DNA of 64,000 nucleotides from Polytrichum commune (lineage: Eukaryota; Streptophyta; Polytrichopsida; Polytrichales; Polytrichaceae), in contig OX485803.1 in NCBI GenBank assembly GCA_950295325.1, forward strand, positions 61,889,554-61,953,553. The letters run 5' to 3'. The position numbers and the translations under genes are program-made. Positions 1-11,238 of this stretch are shown piece by piece (the first letter of the stretch is position 1; each line of letters begins with the position of its first letter). The notes under the pieces are model-generated. The model was not told where the DNA came from and made no database searches. It saw only the letters and a program-made list of their open reading frames with translations.

Positions 1-359
1 ATGTGTCCAATTAAGATAAAGTAATTGATTAGTCTTGCCTAGGTATTGAACTACGTGGTAGATATTTCTTGGTGATGACACACTTGGAGGACAAGGGGCA
101 CGATGGGATGGGACGTCTAAGTTAAGCATGGCAGGGGAAAGGACAAAGAAGGGAGGGACATGATGGAGGGCTAATTAAGGACATCGGAGATTGTGACAAG
201 GTGCACAAGGTTGTCCTTGCCATCGTGGTCTTGTATTGTCATCAATCAAGTGTGTCAAGTATTAAGTGAAAGGTCTGCAATGATCTGTCACCCCAAACAA
301 ACTTAGAGAACTAGCACCTACACTAAAATATCTGGTTTATTGTGGCATTAAAATTAATG

Positions 360-540
360 TACCATCTTACTTAAACCGGTCTTCGTGACATGTCATGTAG
401 CATCAAGTGCCATGTTACACCTTCTCTAGTTGTCACATAGTGATTGCAATACAACTACTATAATATGGGTCGATGATGAATAGAGTGGGACATATTAGAT
501 CACATGTTTAATGTAGTTATAAGCCAAGTTTCATAATTAT
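360..540 (+). repeat. Dispersed repeat, similar to sequence downstream of the replitron-like pseudogene
   Basis: This stretch resembles 53,010-53,160. Both contain a CATGTA-CAAGTG-CATGT block followed by CTCTCTAGTT or TTCTCTAGTT, then a GATTGCAA block, then an AATAG-GTGGG block and an ATGTAGTT block, in the same order and spacing. The second copy lies just 3' of a Rep-like reading frame, so this copy may be the 3' remnant of another member of that element family. No coding remnant was recognised beside it here. The first 1 kb of the window otherwise shows no gene. Confidence 0.45.
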
Positions 541-1022
541 TATATTGTCAATATTGCAAGGAGTGCATGCATACACCTTGGGTTCTTGATGTGAGTTATA
601 ATGAAGGAATTGCAAATAACTCAACACTACTAAACTAGGTGCGCTTATTTTGATTTGTGATCTATTGTGGGCACCTAGAAATAAAGGTATACCTAGTTGG
701 ATATGAAGCATTGTGTTCCACACAATTTACCCATGCTTAGCCAACATGAATCATATATCTATCTTGGAATCAACCTAGTCCCTTTGCTACAATGGAAAAT
801 ACAAACCCACATTATCACAACCAAACTAATAAAACAATGTAAATTGTTAGACATGTGCCTTGCCATCATGAAACAAAAAATAAACATGGCCGATACAGTT
901 ATAAGAGTTGGTATCGCATGTATTATCTACGTCATCCCGTACTCACTCCCAACCATCAAGAAACTAGACATAATAGAAGCCATGAGCCCATGAATTTTGA
1001 AATACTTGATATGCTCTAATTT

Positions 1023-3430
1023 GTGTGTGTGCCATCAATGCAGGTGGGAGCAATCGGTTGCGCAAATTTTTCGAAGCCTTTTGTCATGCCAACCGGGTCG
1101 ACATTCAAGGATGTTGGTGGACGAGCCAACGTGGTGGCAGTAGTCTACGTGCCCGATCCAGTTGGGCAACTCATGCCGGCGCAGGTGGCCAAATATGCCC
1201 TACACATAGGGCACATCCAGTCGTTGAAGTTGCCGCTACGACCAGGCGCGGCCACAGGTCCAAACATGAATCGGGAGTTTGGGACTTCATCATCGACCCC
1301 CACCCCCAACCCACCATTGATCGACGGCACCAGTAGTTCAAAAGAATCCGACGACGACAACGACACAACTACAATCACATACCCAGCGGTGCAAAGGCAT
1401 TCCGCCTTCGATCCCACATTCACACACCCCCTACATGTTGAGGGCGGTGGCGGCAATCATGCACGTGCGAGACGCAGGGCAACGATGAGTGGAGTCTCGT
1501 TGTCGGCACACATAGACATGGCTTCTTCCACAACCCAATCCCAATTTCACAATGTATGGTCCTCTGAAGCCCACAACGTGGTAGCCCGAGATGTGGGTTG
1601 CGTTGCAACAGACCAAGTCATGGCCCGAACGATGATGCCCGCACAAAATGGCTTGAAACACTGGGAGGGGGAATCAGGTGGCAGTATCGATGGCAAGAGG
1701 CAGTCCGGCATTGTGCGAACCTTGGAGTATGGCTTTGACCATGGGATAGGAGCACGCGAGCGAACCGTCGTTCATCCTAGCCCTTGGAGCGATGCCTCAT
1801 CCGAGGACTCGGACTTTGTCCATGTACTGTTTGCAATATCCCCTCGCGCAAACGGCACACAATCGGCCGCAACACTTGAAGCTCAGTCTGGGAGGCGCAG
1901 TGTTCAGCGAAGCTATGAGGCAGGGGGAGCGGACAGAGCAGCCGAGGCTGCAAGAGGCGGAGGACACTTTCATGGCGGCCGATTCAAAATATAACACGGC
2001 ACGAGAAGCGCAAAGTTTGGATGTACTTGATCTTAATGAGCCAGTGAATGTAAGCGCAAATGAACCCCAACCCTCGGTGTGTTTGGTCCTTTGCATCGTA
2101 TAATTGTAGCTCAAAGTTATAGAATTTGGTGGTTGGCATGAGTTGGCAACATGTGAGAGTAGCCAAGTTTGACAAATTTGTCCATTTTAGCGCCCATTGG
2201 TGCACAAAATTTCCCGACATTGCTAGCAATGGGTTTGGGAATAGTCATTACATAGTTTGTGCCAACCAATGTTCGGGTTTGTGCAAGGTTGTATTTATGA
2301 TGATTTAGGCGATCCATTTTTCATTGGAGTTGTGGGGTTAATCCTAGACCAGTTGCTTGTTGGAGATTTATTGTGTGCCTACATTTGAACTATAGCACAA
2401 ATACTTGATGGATCAGGAAGCAAGTGAGGGTTCTTCTTGAGGGACAAGGGATCTGAAGGCTCAATAATTTTGAATGTTTTTGTTTGTCATTCTTTGAGGA
2501 TGTGTCTTTTACATCGTTTTGTTTCCTTTTGCTTGGATTGAACCCTTAATTCACATGCTATAAAGCAAGCTCCTCGAGTCTGTTAGTAGTGGAATTGAAT
2601 GGTTGTTGATTTTTTTGTGTGGCAGGGATCGGTCGCGCATGTGGTGGATGATGAGATGATGGCGGTTGAGGCTTCCAGAAAACGATTCTGGAAAGCCTTC
2701 GATACAGAGCTAGGACTCAGCTGCAAGGATACTCTGGAGGGGCAAACACTGGCCACACTTGCCCGGCGCCGTGGTGCCCGCATGGGATTGACGCCAGCAA
2801 TGATCAGCGACGAGGTAATGGGTCTCCGCGAGTGCCCAACAATGGGGTCTTACAACACAAAGTTCATAGTGGCAGCTTTCAATGCGATAGCGTGTCCAGA
2901 TTGGTGGGTGTGGGACACCCTGGAAAAATGTTTACCAGATGAGGATGTCAGCTCTATGTCTGCGGACGCTTTGTGCGAGCAATTGGGCAACAAACTTACA
3001 AACACAGTTGGAGACAAGGCGTCCATGGAGGCGGTGGTGGATCGGCTGAACATCTGGAGGAACACCGAAGCGAGTGGGGGGGCTCGGAACAAGGAGATTG
3101 AGTATTTGGTTGCATACCGCAACCGTAATGAAGCTTGGAACTACTACCGCTTGTGCACAATACGATTCGAGACGTTGGGCGACTATCGGGAAGGACTCCG
3201 AAAGCTTTCAGTCGTACCAATAACGGTCCGTGCAGGTGAGGAGCTGCGAGCGCTCCGGGAATACTTCACAACAGCTCAAAGGAAGGGGGGGTGTCATGTG
3301 GCCTTTTGTTGTGGAGTACAGAATAGGCGATGATGGCTTCGACTTGAACGAGTCGGAAACATGCGATTGCGGCGGGCCAACCAAGCGGGTGTTGTCCACC
3401 GCTTGGTTTCAATATTGGGACAACATAGGG
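1023..3430 (+). pseudogene. Unrecognised, probably transposon-associated gene with frameshifts
   Basis: I do not recognise the family. The locus is more GC-rich than its flanks and looks like two coding blocks. Block 1 (1,023 to about 2,076) encodes a Ser/Thr/Asp-rich, low-complexity N-terminal part with a SSKESDDDND acidic patch. Its frame appears to change between about 1,850 and 1,970, because the downstream frame carries a charged, coiled-coil-like stretch (SEAMRQGERTEQPRLQEAED) ending in DLNEPVNVSANEP. A plausible donor lies at 2,077. Block 2 starts after an acceptor at 2,624-2,625 and encodes a conserved-looking domain rich in Trp and charged residues (WKAFDTELG, ECPTMGSYNTKF, NEAWNYYRL). 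It switches frame at a run of seven G near 3,290 and continues through FVVEYRIGDDGFDLNESETC and AFWQYWDNIG-like residues to a donor at 3,431. Two frame changes suggest decay; an assembly error at the G run is the alternative. Confidence 0.45.
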
Positions 3431-3839
3431 GTGAGTTCATCTTTGTCCACTCTTATTTCCACTGGATTGCGCATGAACTGTAAAATGAGTATTTCATACA
3501 ACTCATATTCCTACCTAGACATATTCATGATGAGTGACATTTCCCAACCTAAGCGTGATTGCCATACACAAAACCATTTGTAGCCTCCCAACATGTATGT
3601 TAAACATTATCACAAAACTACCACATGACATGTTTGGAAGAGACGCATTTTCATTGAAAATGCATACATCAAATGCATTCGCGAACAACTTATTAATGCC
3701 CTCAATGACAAAGGTGGATTCGGAAGGATTCCAAATGATTAGTACAATACATACTTACTAGGTTTGGAGGAGCACAAAACCTAACACGTGTCTCACACCA
3801 TGATTGCATAAGATCACCAATCGTATAATGTTATTTCCC

Positions 3840-5501
3840 CCCTAAAAACAAGCGGTAGGGCCCACATAAGAAGCACATAGGTGACTTCTTCCTCCTCCCT
3901 ACACCATTAGAAACACAATGGATCGTACAAGCATGAAATATGTCACACACAATCCCAAAAATACTTTCATAAGCTCATATTACACAACATACTCAAACTC
4001 AAACATATAACACACCCTAATGAGCAACGACAAATTCCAACATTACTATATCACACCCACTAGAGTAGGAAAAACTACATTAGATTACACTAGACTACTC
4101 TTTTGTGAAACGGCAAGTCACAACCAATGCATAATCCATGCCCAACACACAGTACACCAAACACCCTGAAGAATGAATACATAATAAAAAAACACCACAT
4201 CCACCCAAAATCACAAGAACACCCCAACCCTCCCCTACACCCACCACACCTAGAGCACCCAAATCCACCCCTTTACATCCTTGAAATTCCCACACACTTC
4301 TTTATCCACACCATATTGAACGACCACACTAGCAAATTAAGAGATTTATAAATAAATAGAATAGAATAGAATAGAATCATGCCTTTGCCAATGGACATAT
4401 CCTAATGAAATCATGTATAACAAATGGCTACTACAAAGTGACCTCTTTCACTAGAATAACCAATATACTATAAATCACAACATTTTACTCCTAACACACA
4501 ACTATACCCAAAAACAACACCAACACTTCATTTATATACTACAAACAAACTTCAATTAAGAGCAAACATGAGACACTAGATGCATTCCCCCACAACAAAT
4601 CATACCTATGTCCCACATTCACACCAATGAATACAACCCTGACAATGACACAATACATACACAAAACACTTTCCAATCTCAACATGATGTAGCACACATC
4701 TATGATGACACTGGGTGAATCATGATCACCGTCCTAGAAACGAGATTATATTGGCTACGGAAACAATATCACTCAACACTAAATCAAGCCCATGACCTTG
4801 AGCCTCCCACCCAACCATTTGAAACATAACTAGTAGGTTATACCAAAGATATAAACATGGAATCCCCAAAAACAACCCCCTCAAACTCTTGCAATACACA
4901 CTTCCAAATGCCATCCTTTAACACCTTACAAACACCTTCTAGAAAACCCACTCCTATTTCTCATCACTAACAATACGCCTCACCACACTAAAATAGTTTC
5001 ACTCCCCATTTACCAAAGACATAGTATTTGGATCAATCATAACAACCTTTCAATACAAATGGCATGGTCATGGTTATGCCCACCCACATACGTAAAATGG
5101 AGCACGAGAAACCCTCCATGGGGCATGCCTTGTAGCAAACAATAACCCAAACATTGTCACAACACTAGTAACACCAAACCAAAATTGGTATCAAAACTTT
5201 AATCCCCATCCTAGACTCATATGTCATAGCACATTTTGAATCATATACCATCACCTACAAAAAAACCAACAATTCCATTGGAATTGAGAATTGAACCTAA
5301 AACGAAAAGTTAAACCATTCACATACTCTGCATACACCATAGAAATACACCCGTTGGAACCAACAAATACACACAACAATTGAACAACAAAGCTAACACT
5401 CTACTAATCCATGCAATGTTCACTCATATTGCACCACCTACACAATTGGACACCCCATTCAACCGCAACAAAAAAAAGGGGCTAAACTCACATATTTCCC
5501 T
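3840..5501 (+). mobile_element. G-poor, CA-rich block: probable 5' part of a decayed LINE
   Basis: This block has a very low G content on the + strand, matching the composition of the LINE remnant that resumes at 6,074. Between about 4,740 and 5,500 one frame reads as a protein with scattered stops (for example NQAHDLEPPTQPF, SFNTLQTPSRKPTP, GHPIQPQQKKGAKLTYFP). Removing the hAT-like MITE at 5,502-6,065 joins the last of these smoothly to the reading on the other side, which supports a single original element. No YADD-type reverse transcriptase motif could be found, so the assignment to the polymerase region is inference. The part before about 4,560 shows only composition. Confidence 0.45.
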
Positions 5502-6065
5502 CGCGGGTAGATCACTTAGTGCATTTTAAAAACGACGTGCGGCATAATATAAAGAGGATTAAAATCATTTGAAATAAAAATGATAAAGGACTTCCAGATA
5601 ATGAAGGGGCCATTAAATGTAGACAATCCCATTATAAGTAAGTTAGATGGACATAAAATGTGGGCCATTATTTTTTTGTAAAATTAATATAGGGGCTGAA
5701 GATAAGGATCCTAGAAGGTATGTTTAGTATGTTTGCTATGGTCTCCTATGTGTTTTCTTTATAACTTTGTTTGCAATGGTATTATTGTTTGCACCCTTCT
5801 TTGTTTCCATGCTTTCCCTCAACACTCGTCAATTGTGTTAGGAAGTAGATTAGCTTTTATTACTTAAAAGGAATATAGAGTACAAAAGATTGCAATGACT
5901 TGGACAATATAAGTAATGGAAGGGTGCAAACAAATGGCCCATTTTTGAAATTTAAGTAATTATAGGGAGGCTTTAATTCAACCCTTGAAGGTAAATAGCC
6001 CCAAAACAAAAAAAAACCCCAGCCGCACGTGGTGCACAAAAATGCCTTAGAGTGATCTACCCGTG
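5502..6065. mobile_element. hAT-like MITE with perfect 8-bp target duplication (copy A)
   Basis: The ends are inverted repeats: the left end reads CGCGGGTAGATCACTT and the right end, reverse-complemented, reads CACGGGTAGATCACTC. A second shared motif, CCACGTGCGG or CGACGTGCGG, lies about 40 bp in from each end. The element is flanked by the exact direct repeat ATTTCCCT at 5,494-5,501 and 6,066-6,073. An 8-bp duplication is characteristic of the hAT superfamily. It is 564 bp long with no coding capacity, so it is non-autonomous. It lies inside the LINE remnant and is therefore younger than it. A related copy lies at 59,705-60,116. Confidence 0.85.
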
Positions 6066-6073
6066 ATTTCCCT

Positions 6074-7745
6074 CCGCCAAACACTCACCTCCTAAATACT
6101 CCACCAACCGCCAACCTTTAAAGGTGCTTACCTCTCAAATACCCTTCACAAGTATGTTATTACACAACCAAGTCATTCAAACCACCTAAAGATATAACGT
6201 GTGGACACTGGAAATGTGAAACAACAAGCTTTGGTATCTACAACCCCATAGAAAACCTAAAAAATGCCAAAAGATTTCCGGAATTACAAAACATTCTACG
6301 AGCATAAATGATGGCCATACACCACACCCTCCAACTCCTTAGTATTACATACATGGACAAGCCAACCCACATCTTCACAAATTGCCTCAATGTCATTTAC
6401 CTACTAAACACTCAAATTAAGCTACTTACTACACATAATAATCATCCAAACAAACTTATCCTTAAATCCATGGTCCAAATGTTAAGATTTTGCACACATA
6501 CCACCACACTCCACAAAATCACAACTCATACTAATATAGGTGGAAACAAACAAGTGGATGCACTAGCCATATTAGGACGCACAATAAACCATAAAAATGC
6601 CACAACATCATATGAGCATGCACACACTCCACCATTATATCTCCAAAAAAGATTGGTGGCACTCAATGCAAGACACACCTCACAAACATCCCATTAGATA
6701 TCTAGAAAAACACATCCTTAAATATAACAAAAGACACAACCTATTAGCTATAGCAAACCAAACACACCAACTACAAAAATGGCTCGAACACAAAGATATA
6801 GATAAAGTACTATCAAATGATTTATGATAAAACCTCACTATTACAAACAAAACAAAAGACTATGTCTAATCGATTGCCGAACATGACAATACATGGGCCA
6901 TGCCCAAAAACAACTCTTTATTTGGTATAGAGAACATACCCTATCTACAACTCCCCATCTGCAAATACATGGCCAAACGTGCTACTTAAACGCAAACAAC
7001 AACACATTCACGCATTAATAACAAAAAGGCAAAATAAAGCCATTTGGGAACCACGAAAACCTCTTATATGCAACAAAATATCAAGACACTACACACTTAT
7101 GAATCCAAGAAGTTATAACGGACTACCTCAAGAAAACACAATATTAACATGGCTATTACCATGCACATTGTGGTGCCCAAAGATGCCATTGCAATGCTAG
7201 GCTTAAACCCAACATATTATGCGTCATCACAACCCTTACAACCACCCCCCACTAGAAACCTCTGTGCATGAACTCACAATACAATTCATAGAATTCACGT
7301 ATTGTAATGATAATTTTGTTGCAAAAACCCTTGATAGAAAAAACTACAGAATATCAACCACTCATCAACAACATCATAACAAGAGGATGGAATGTAACCC
7401 CACCAATGGTCTTAGTTGCAGGCACTAGAGCTACTACACATATCCCATCAATGGAAACTCTGGAAACTAAACTAAAACAACCTATCACAAATTATCACTC
7501 AATATGCACACTCCATACTAGTCCTTGAACAAAGACTAGAAAACCAACAATTTGTCACATACCTCCACGACCCGCCCTAGATTATTTACCGCAAAGAAAA
7601 TGCTAAAATCCAATCCATGTTACTGGACATGCATCACAACTTGCAAACAAACAACCCACCAATAAATAAACTACCATTAAAACACCACAACAAACAAATA
7701 ATTAACATTTGGTAGTGCCACAAACCACTATTTAACAAAGGGGGG
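6074..7745 (+). mobile_element. Decayed LINE (L1-like), RNase H and C-terminal region
   Basis: The reading resumes after the MITE and includes the start of an RNase H domain: FGIYNPIENLKNAKRFP, then an in-frame stop at a Glu-type codon just before 6,308, then an open stretch to 6,697. This carries a TN-x-LNVIYLLNTQ block (normally TDS in this position) and HTNIGGNKQVDALA, which match the Asp-containing and H...GN..ADALA motifs of retroelement RNase H. Downstream, in shifted frames, lie blocks such as LEKHILKYNKRHNL, LLKRKQQHIHALITKRQNKAIWE and RGWNVTPPMVLVAG, which look like the C-terminal part of the same polyprotein. Several stops and frameshifts show the copy is dead. The 3' end near 7,745 is set by the change in composition only. 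Confidence 0.7.
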
Positions 7746-7855
7746 AGTAGTTCTACATCCAACACCATTGTCCCTTAGGATATGGCCATGGATGTTTTAC
7801 GAACATACACTCGATTCACTTCAGCCTACCGTGGACACTTGAGTTCTTAAGGACT

Positions 7856-8085
7856 ACATTATGTTTGTCTAATTAGTGTGGGTTAGCATGCGGAGTTATG
7901 TGTTGCTATGAGTTTTTACTGACATTATCATTTTTTTACCCAAATAATATAAGTACTTAGTATATATGCACACTGAAGAATATGATATAACTAAGTTGAT
8001 AAAATAAAATAAAATGATAAAGTCGGTAAAAGTCATAGCAACACATAACTCCGCATGCTAACCCACACTAATTAGACAATGTAAT
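7856..8085. mobile_element. Foldback/MITE-type element with about 70-bp inverted arms
   Basis: The left arm (about 7,856-7,934) and right arm (about 8,011-8,085) are near-perfect inverted copies around a core such as GTGTGGGTTAGCATGCGGAG. They differ by a short indel near the outer end (TATGTTTGTC versus TTGTC) and a few substitutions at the inner end. Only about 75 bp separate the arms, so the transcript of either strand would form a long hairpin. No clear target duplication was found and no protein is encoded. It is probably a non-autonomous DNA transposon; a small-RNA hairpin locus is the alternative. Confidence 0.75.
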
Positions 8086-8542
8086 TGAGGGGCGCTTCGA
8101 CTCTTAGTTCCTACAAGTATACAAGGCTCAAGGTTGGGTGGATCATGTCTTTTATTTCCTCTCTACTTTTGAGAACCATTATAGTATAACTCAAAATAAA
8201 AATGTCTATAATGACTCATCATAGCCACTTCTCACATGTCATACATGTGAACAATTTGTATCATTTATTAAATTAGCTATAGGGGTCAATCACGTACCTA
8301 ATAGAAATATTTTTAATTTAATTTTATATGTGTATACTTAAATTATTAAATTTAGGCAATGTATAGTTCAATTGTGACTCCAAAAAAAAAGAAATTATCC
8401 AACTTTATTATATGGATGAATCCGACAAAGGGATGAAACCAAATATGGGATCAATGTGCTCACATTTGGATGAAAAATTGCATCGTCATTCATACATGGG
8501 TTCACCACTCCAAAGATTGGCGCCAACCTAGCACTTGCATTT

Positions 8543-11238
8543 TACTACACCATTTATGGTATTTAATGTCACACACATTATTTGTAAAGGACCTAGAGTT
8601 CTCAAAGTGTCACGCCCAGGAATTGCCAATATGAAACTATACGTCAACATAATTCACTTTTCTAAGTGAAAAAAGTATGTATAGTGTGACATTCAACACA
8701 ACACAATGGAATACTTGAGACGATAACTTTTACGTTTTAATATATACAAAGAAAAAATATTATTAAATGCAAAGTGTCATAAGGTGACCCTCATGGTGAA
8801 GTTGTTGATCCTAAGATACACCTCACAATAGAGTTAGGGCGGGTTTAGACTTGGAGTTAGGGTTCAAAAATGGGTTGGTGTGAGCCCAAAGTTTGTGCCC
8901 TTATGTGCTCTTAAGTGTGAGATCTCATTAAAACTTGGGTTTTGTCTTCTCATTAATTATTTAAAACATAAAAAGAGTGAAACTTTAGTGTTTGGATTGG
9001 TTGTGGAGTTGAGGAGTAGGGTAGGAATTAGGTGGGATTTAAGTTAGAAGTGATATTATGGAGGTTAGTTTATAGGTGAGGGAAGTTGTGATTGCTTAAA
9101 GTTAAGAATTAGGTTTGGATGGGTGGGAAGTGATGCCTTAGGCCATGAATTATTGTTCGTTCTAGGATTGTAATTAGTTGGTTTAGGGGGAGGGGGCTGG
9201 ACTCAATTCCGGATTAGGAAGTTGGATTCTCGCTCAAACCAAGGGCTAGTGAAGGCTGCGGGAGAGCCTCCAACTCTCTCTCTCGGCGATTCATAAGTGT
9301 GCGGCGCAAGAGGGCAGGCGGTCGGAGGGGGGCTGAAGCGGGGATACAGCCAGGAGGTGAGATTGACCCTGGTTGAGATGGGATATGGCCACTGATGCTG
9401 CCAACATCGAGGCTGGTGAAAGCTCTGACCTCGGCGGGTGCAGAGGAGCACGAAATAGTATCGAAAGGGGAATGCGGCAGTGGACATGTTTTCCATCCCT
9501 TTCTGATCTGTGTGGGCAAGGGAATGATGGGCACTGGGATTTATTGGTATCGAGGGGAGGATGCTGCTGAGGCGACATGGCGATTGCCACAATGCTGAAG
9601 TTTGAGCTTTGGGAATTCTCAACGTTCTGAATGGGTGACTAGGACAAATGCCTTGCTGCTGGATCATGGTTAGAAGCGGCGGTTGAGATAGTTGGGAGGG
9701 GTGTGCGTACAAGGGGATGGATGTAGCATAGGCTGGTCTTACCCAGCTGGGAGTAGAATTCTAAGAGATCATTGCCTCCAGAAAACTCGGATCAATTGAA
9801 ACCAGTGAGGTTCCTCGCCGGGAATTAAGGTGGGATTTTGAAGATCAACGAGGGTGAGTAATGCTTGATAGTGACGGCAATGCATTTGGGTGCGACTCTA
9901 AATTTCAGATTACACTGCTAGAGAGGGAAACTACTAACCTGTACTGGGCAACAAGGATCGCTCAAAAGGAATTGTTGCACCGAGAGGGGAAAGGAAATGC
10001 GGGGCATGGTCTGTGAGAGTTCAACTGGCTGAAATCGAATTGGGGGAGAGGGCTACATTCGGGCTTGAGGGACTCAATGTTGCCAGGGGCAGGCAATAGC
10101 GCAACGCTGGTGATGTGACTCTGGAGCTTTGAATTAACCTGGGCCAACCTGGTTGGATCTCAAGATGCAGGAACGCTAAGTGAGCTCAAAACCTTGCTGC
10201 CGCAGGGCTGAGGGCGCTACTGCCATGTGGCCTGAGGTAGAACAAGGGAGATACCAACCGATTTTGGTTATTGACCGACTTAGGTAGGGTAACGAGCTGG
10301 TAACTACAAGGGTATAATTAGCCATTAAGCAATTAGCTGATGGGGGGGGGGTAAGTGTGAATTAGGAGGTTGCTGGAGTTTTCTAGGTTGGTGTGAGTGG
10401 GGAAATTAGGGCATTAGTGTGGCATAGGGTTTTAAGACTCCATGACAATGATGACTTAGGAGTTTTGATAGGCTCTCTAGGGGCGTTTAATGGATGTTTG
10501 AGGATTCTTTAAGTGGTGTTTTTAAACACTCAGTTAAAGACTTCAAGCAGTGGTGAATGCTTATGTAAGAGTGAACTTCCATTATAAAGTGTGTGCTCAT
10601 ATGAACCTCATCACGTGGTGTCCCATGCTGAATGGTGGGGAAATGGGAAGTGAGTTATCACATGTGAGTTCTATGCTCCCACCTGGACTACGACACATAA
10701 GGGTGGGGGTTTAGGGCTGACAGCTGGGGTGCAAGAAATCCACTCCTCTCATTGGTAGAGAGGTTGGGACTCGCCTCTTCAAGTTTACACCATGAGTTGG
10801 GGCCAATTAAAAAATAAATTATTTTATTTATCATGACAATGGCCTCAAGCCTTGGAAAAGAGAGCTCCCAACCTTTTCCTCTAGTTGAGGCCATTGTCAG
10901 AGCTTTTATTTGCTTGTAGTAGTTTATTCTTTGAGCATTGAATAGGAGGGGAGAATTTCTAAATTTATTATACTTTAATCATTATCCATAGAATAGTTCA
11001 TTGAGGTGGATAACCCTCTCATAATTGCAACCTCCAAATGGCCCCAACCCCACCTAAATAGGTTTACACATGAAAGCAATGAATGGAGTTAGGTTACTTT
11101 CTTATTAATGGCCTTGGGGGCCCATTTGCACATGGGACATATTGGCCTTCGTTCACAAATGGCCCTGGCCCCAAGTCTAAACAGGCCCTTAGTGACACTA
11201 TTAAGCGCGTGACACTAAATACCATAAACGTTGTAGTA
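8543..11238. repeat. Outer repeat element split by the Harbinger-like insertion
   Basis: The left end TACTACACCATTTATGGTAT (8,543 onward) and the right end, reverse-complemented TACTACAACGTTTATGGTAT (ending at 11,238), are inverted repeats that continue as TTAATGTCAC and TTAGTGTCAC. The inner 2.35-kb element lies between them, close to the right end. Without it this outer element would be about 340 bp. Its TTTAGTGTCAC motif is shared with the CACTAAATA repeats at 34.8, 48.9 and 54.7 kb, so it probably belongs to the same family. Confidence 0.55.
8837..11188. mobile_element. PIF/Harbinger-like non-autonomous element, 2.35 kb, TTA target duplication
   Basis: The left end reads GGGCGGGTTTAGACTTGGAG and the right end, reverse-complemented, reads GGGCCTGTTTAGACTTGGGG. 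The 3-bp repeat TTA flanks both ends (8,834-8,836 and 11,189-11,191), as expected for PIF/Harbinger elements. The interior contains no recognisable transposase. The part from about 9,180 to 10,300 is clearly more GC-rich than its surroundings and holds a 169-codon open frame on the minus strand (9,203-9,712) that matches nothing I know. This interior could be captured host sequence, as in Pack-type elements, but that is inference. The ends near 11,100-11,188 contain short GGCCC-rich inverted motifs. Confidence 0.75.

Noticed and set aside
9203-9712. 169-codon minus-strand open frame as a gene
   Set aside because: No recognisable domain, overlapping open frames on both strands of equal quality, and it lies inside a transposon. 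Openness follows from GC content.
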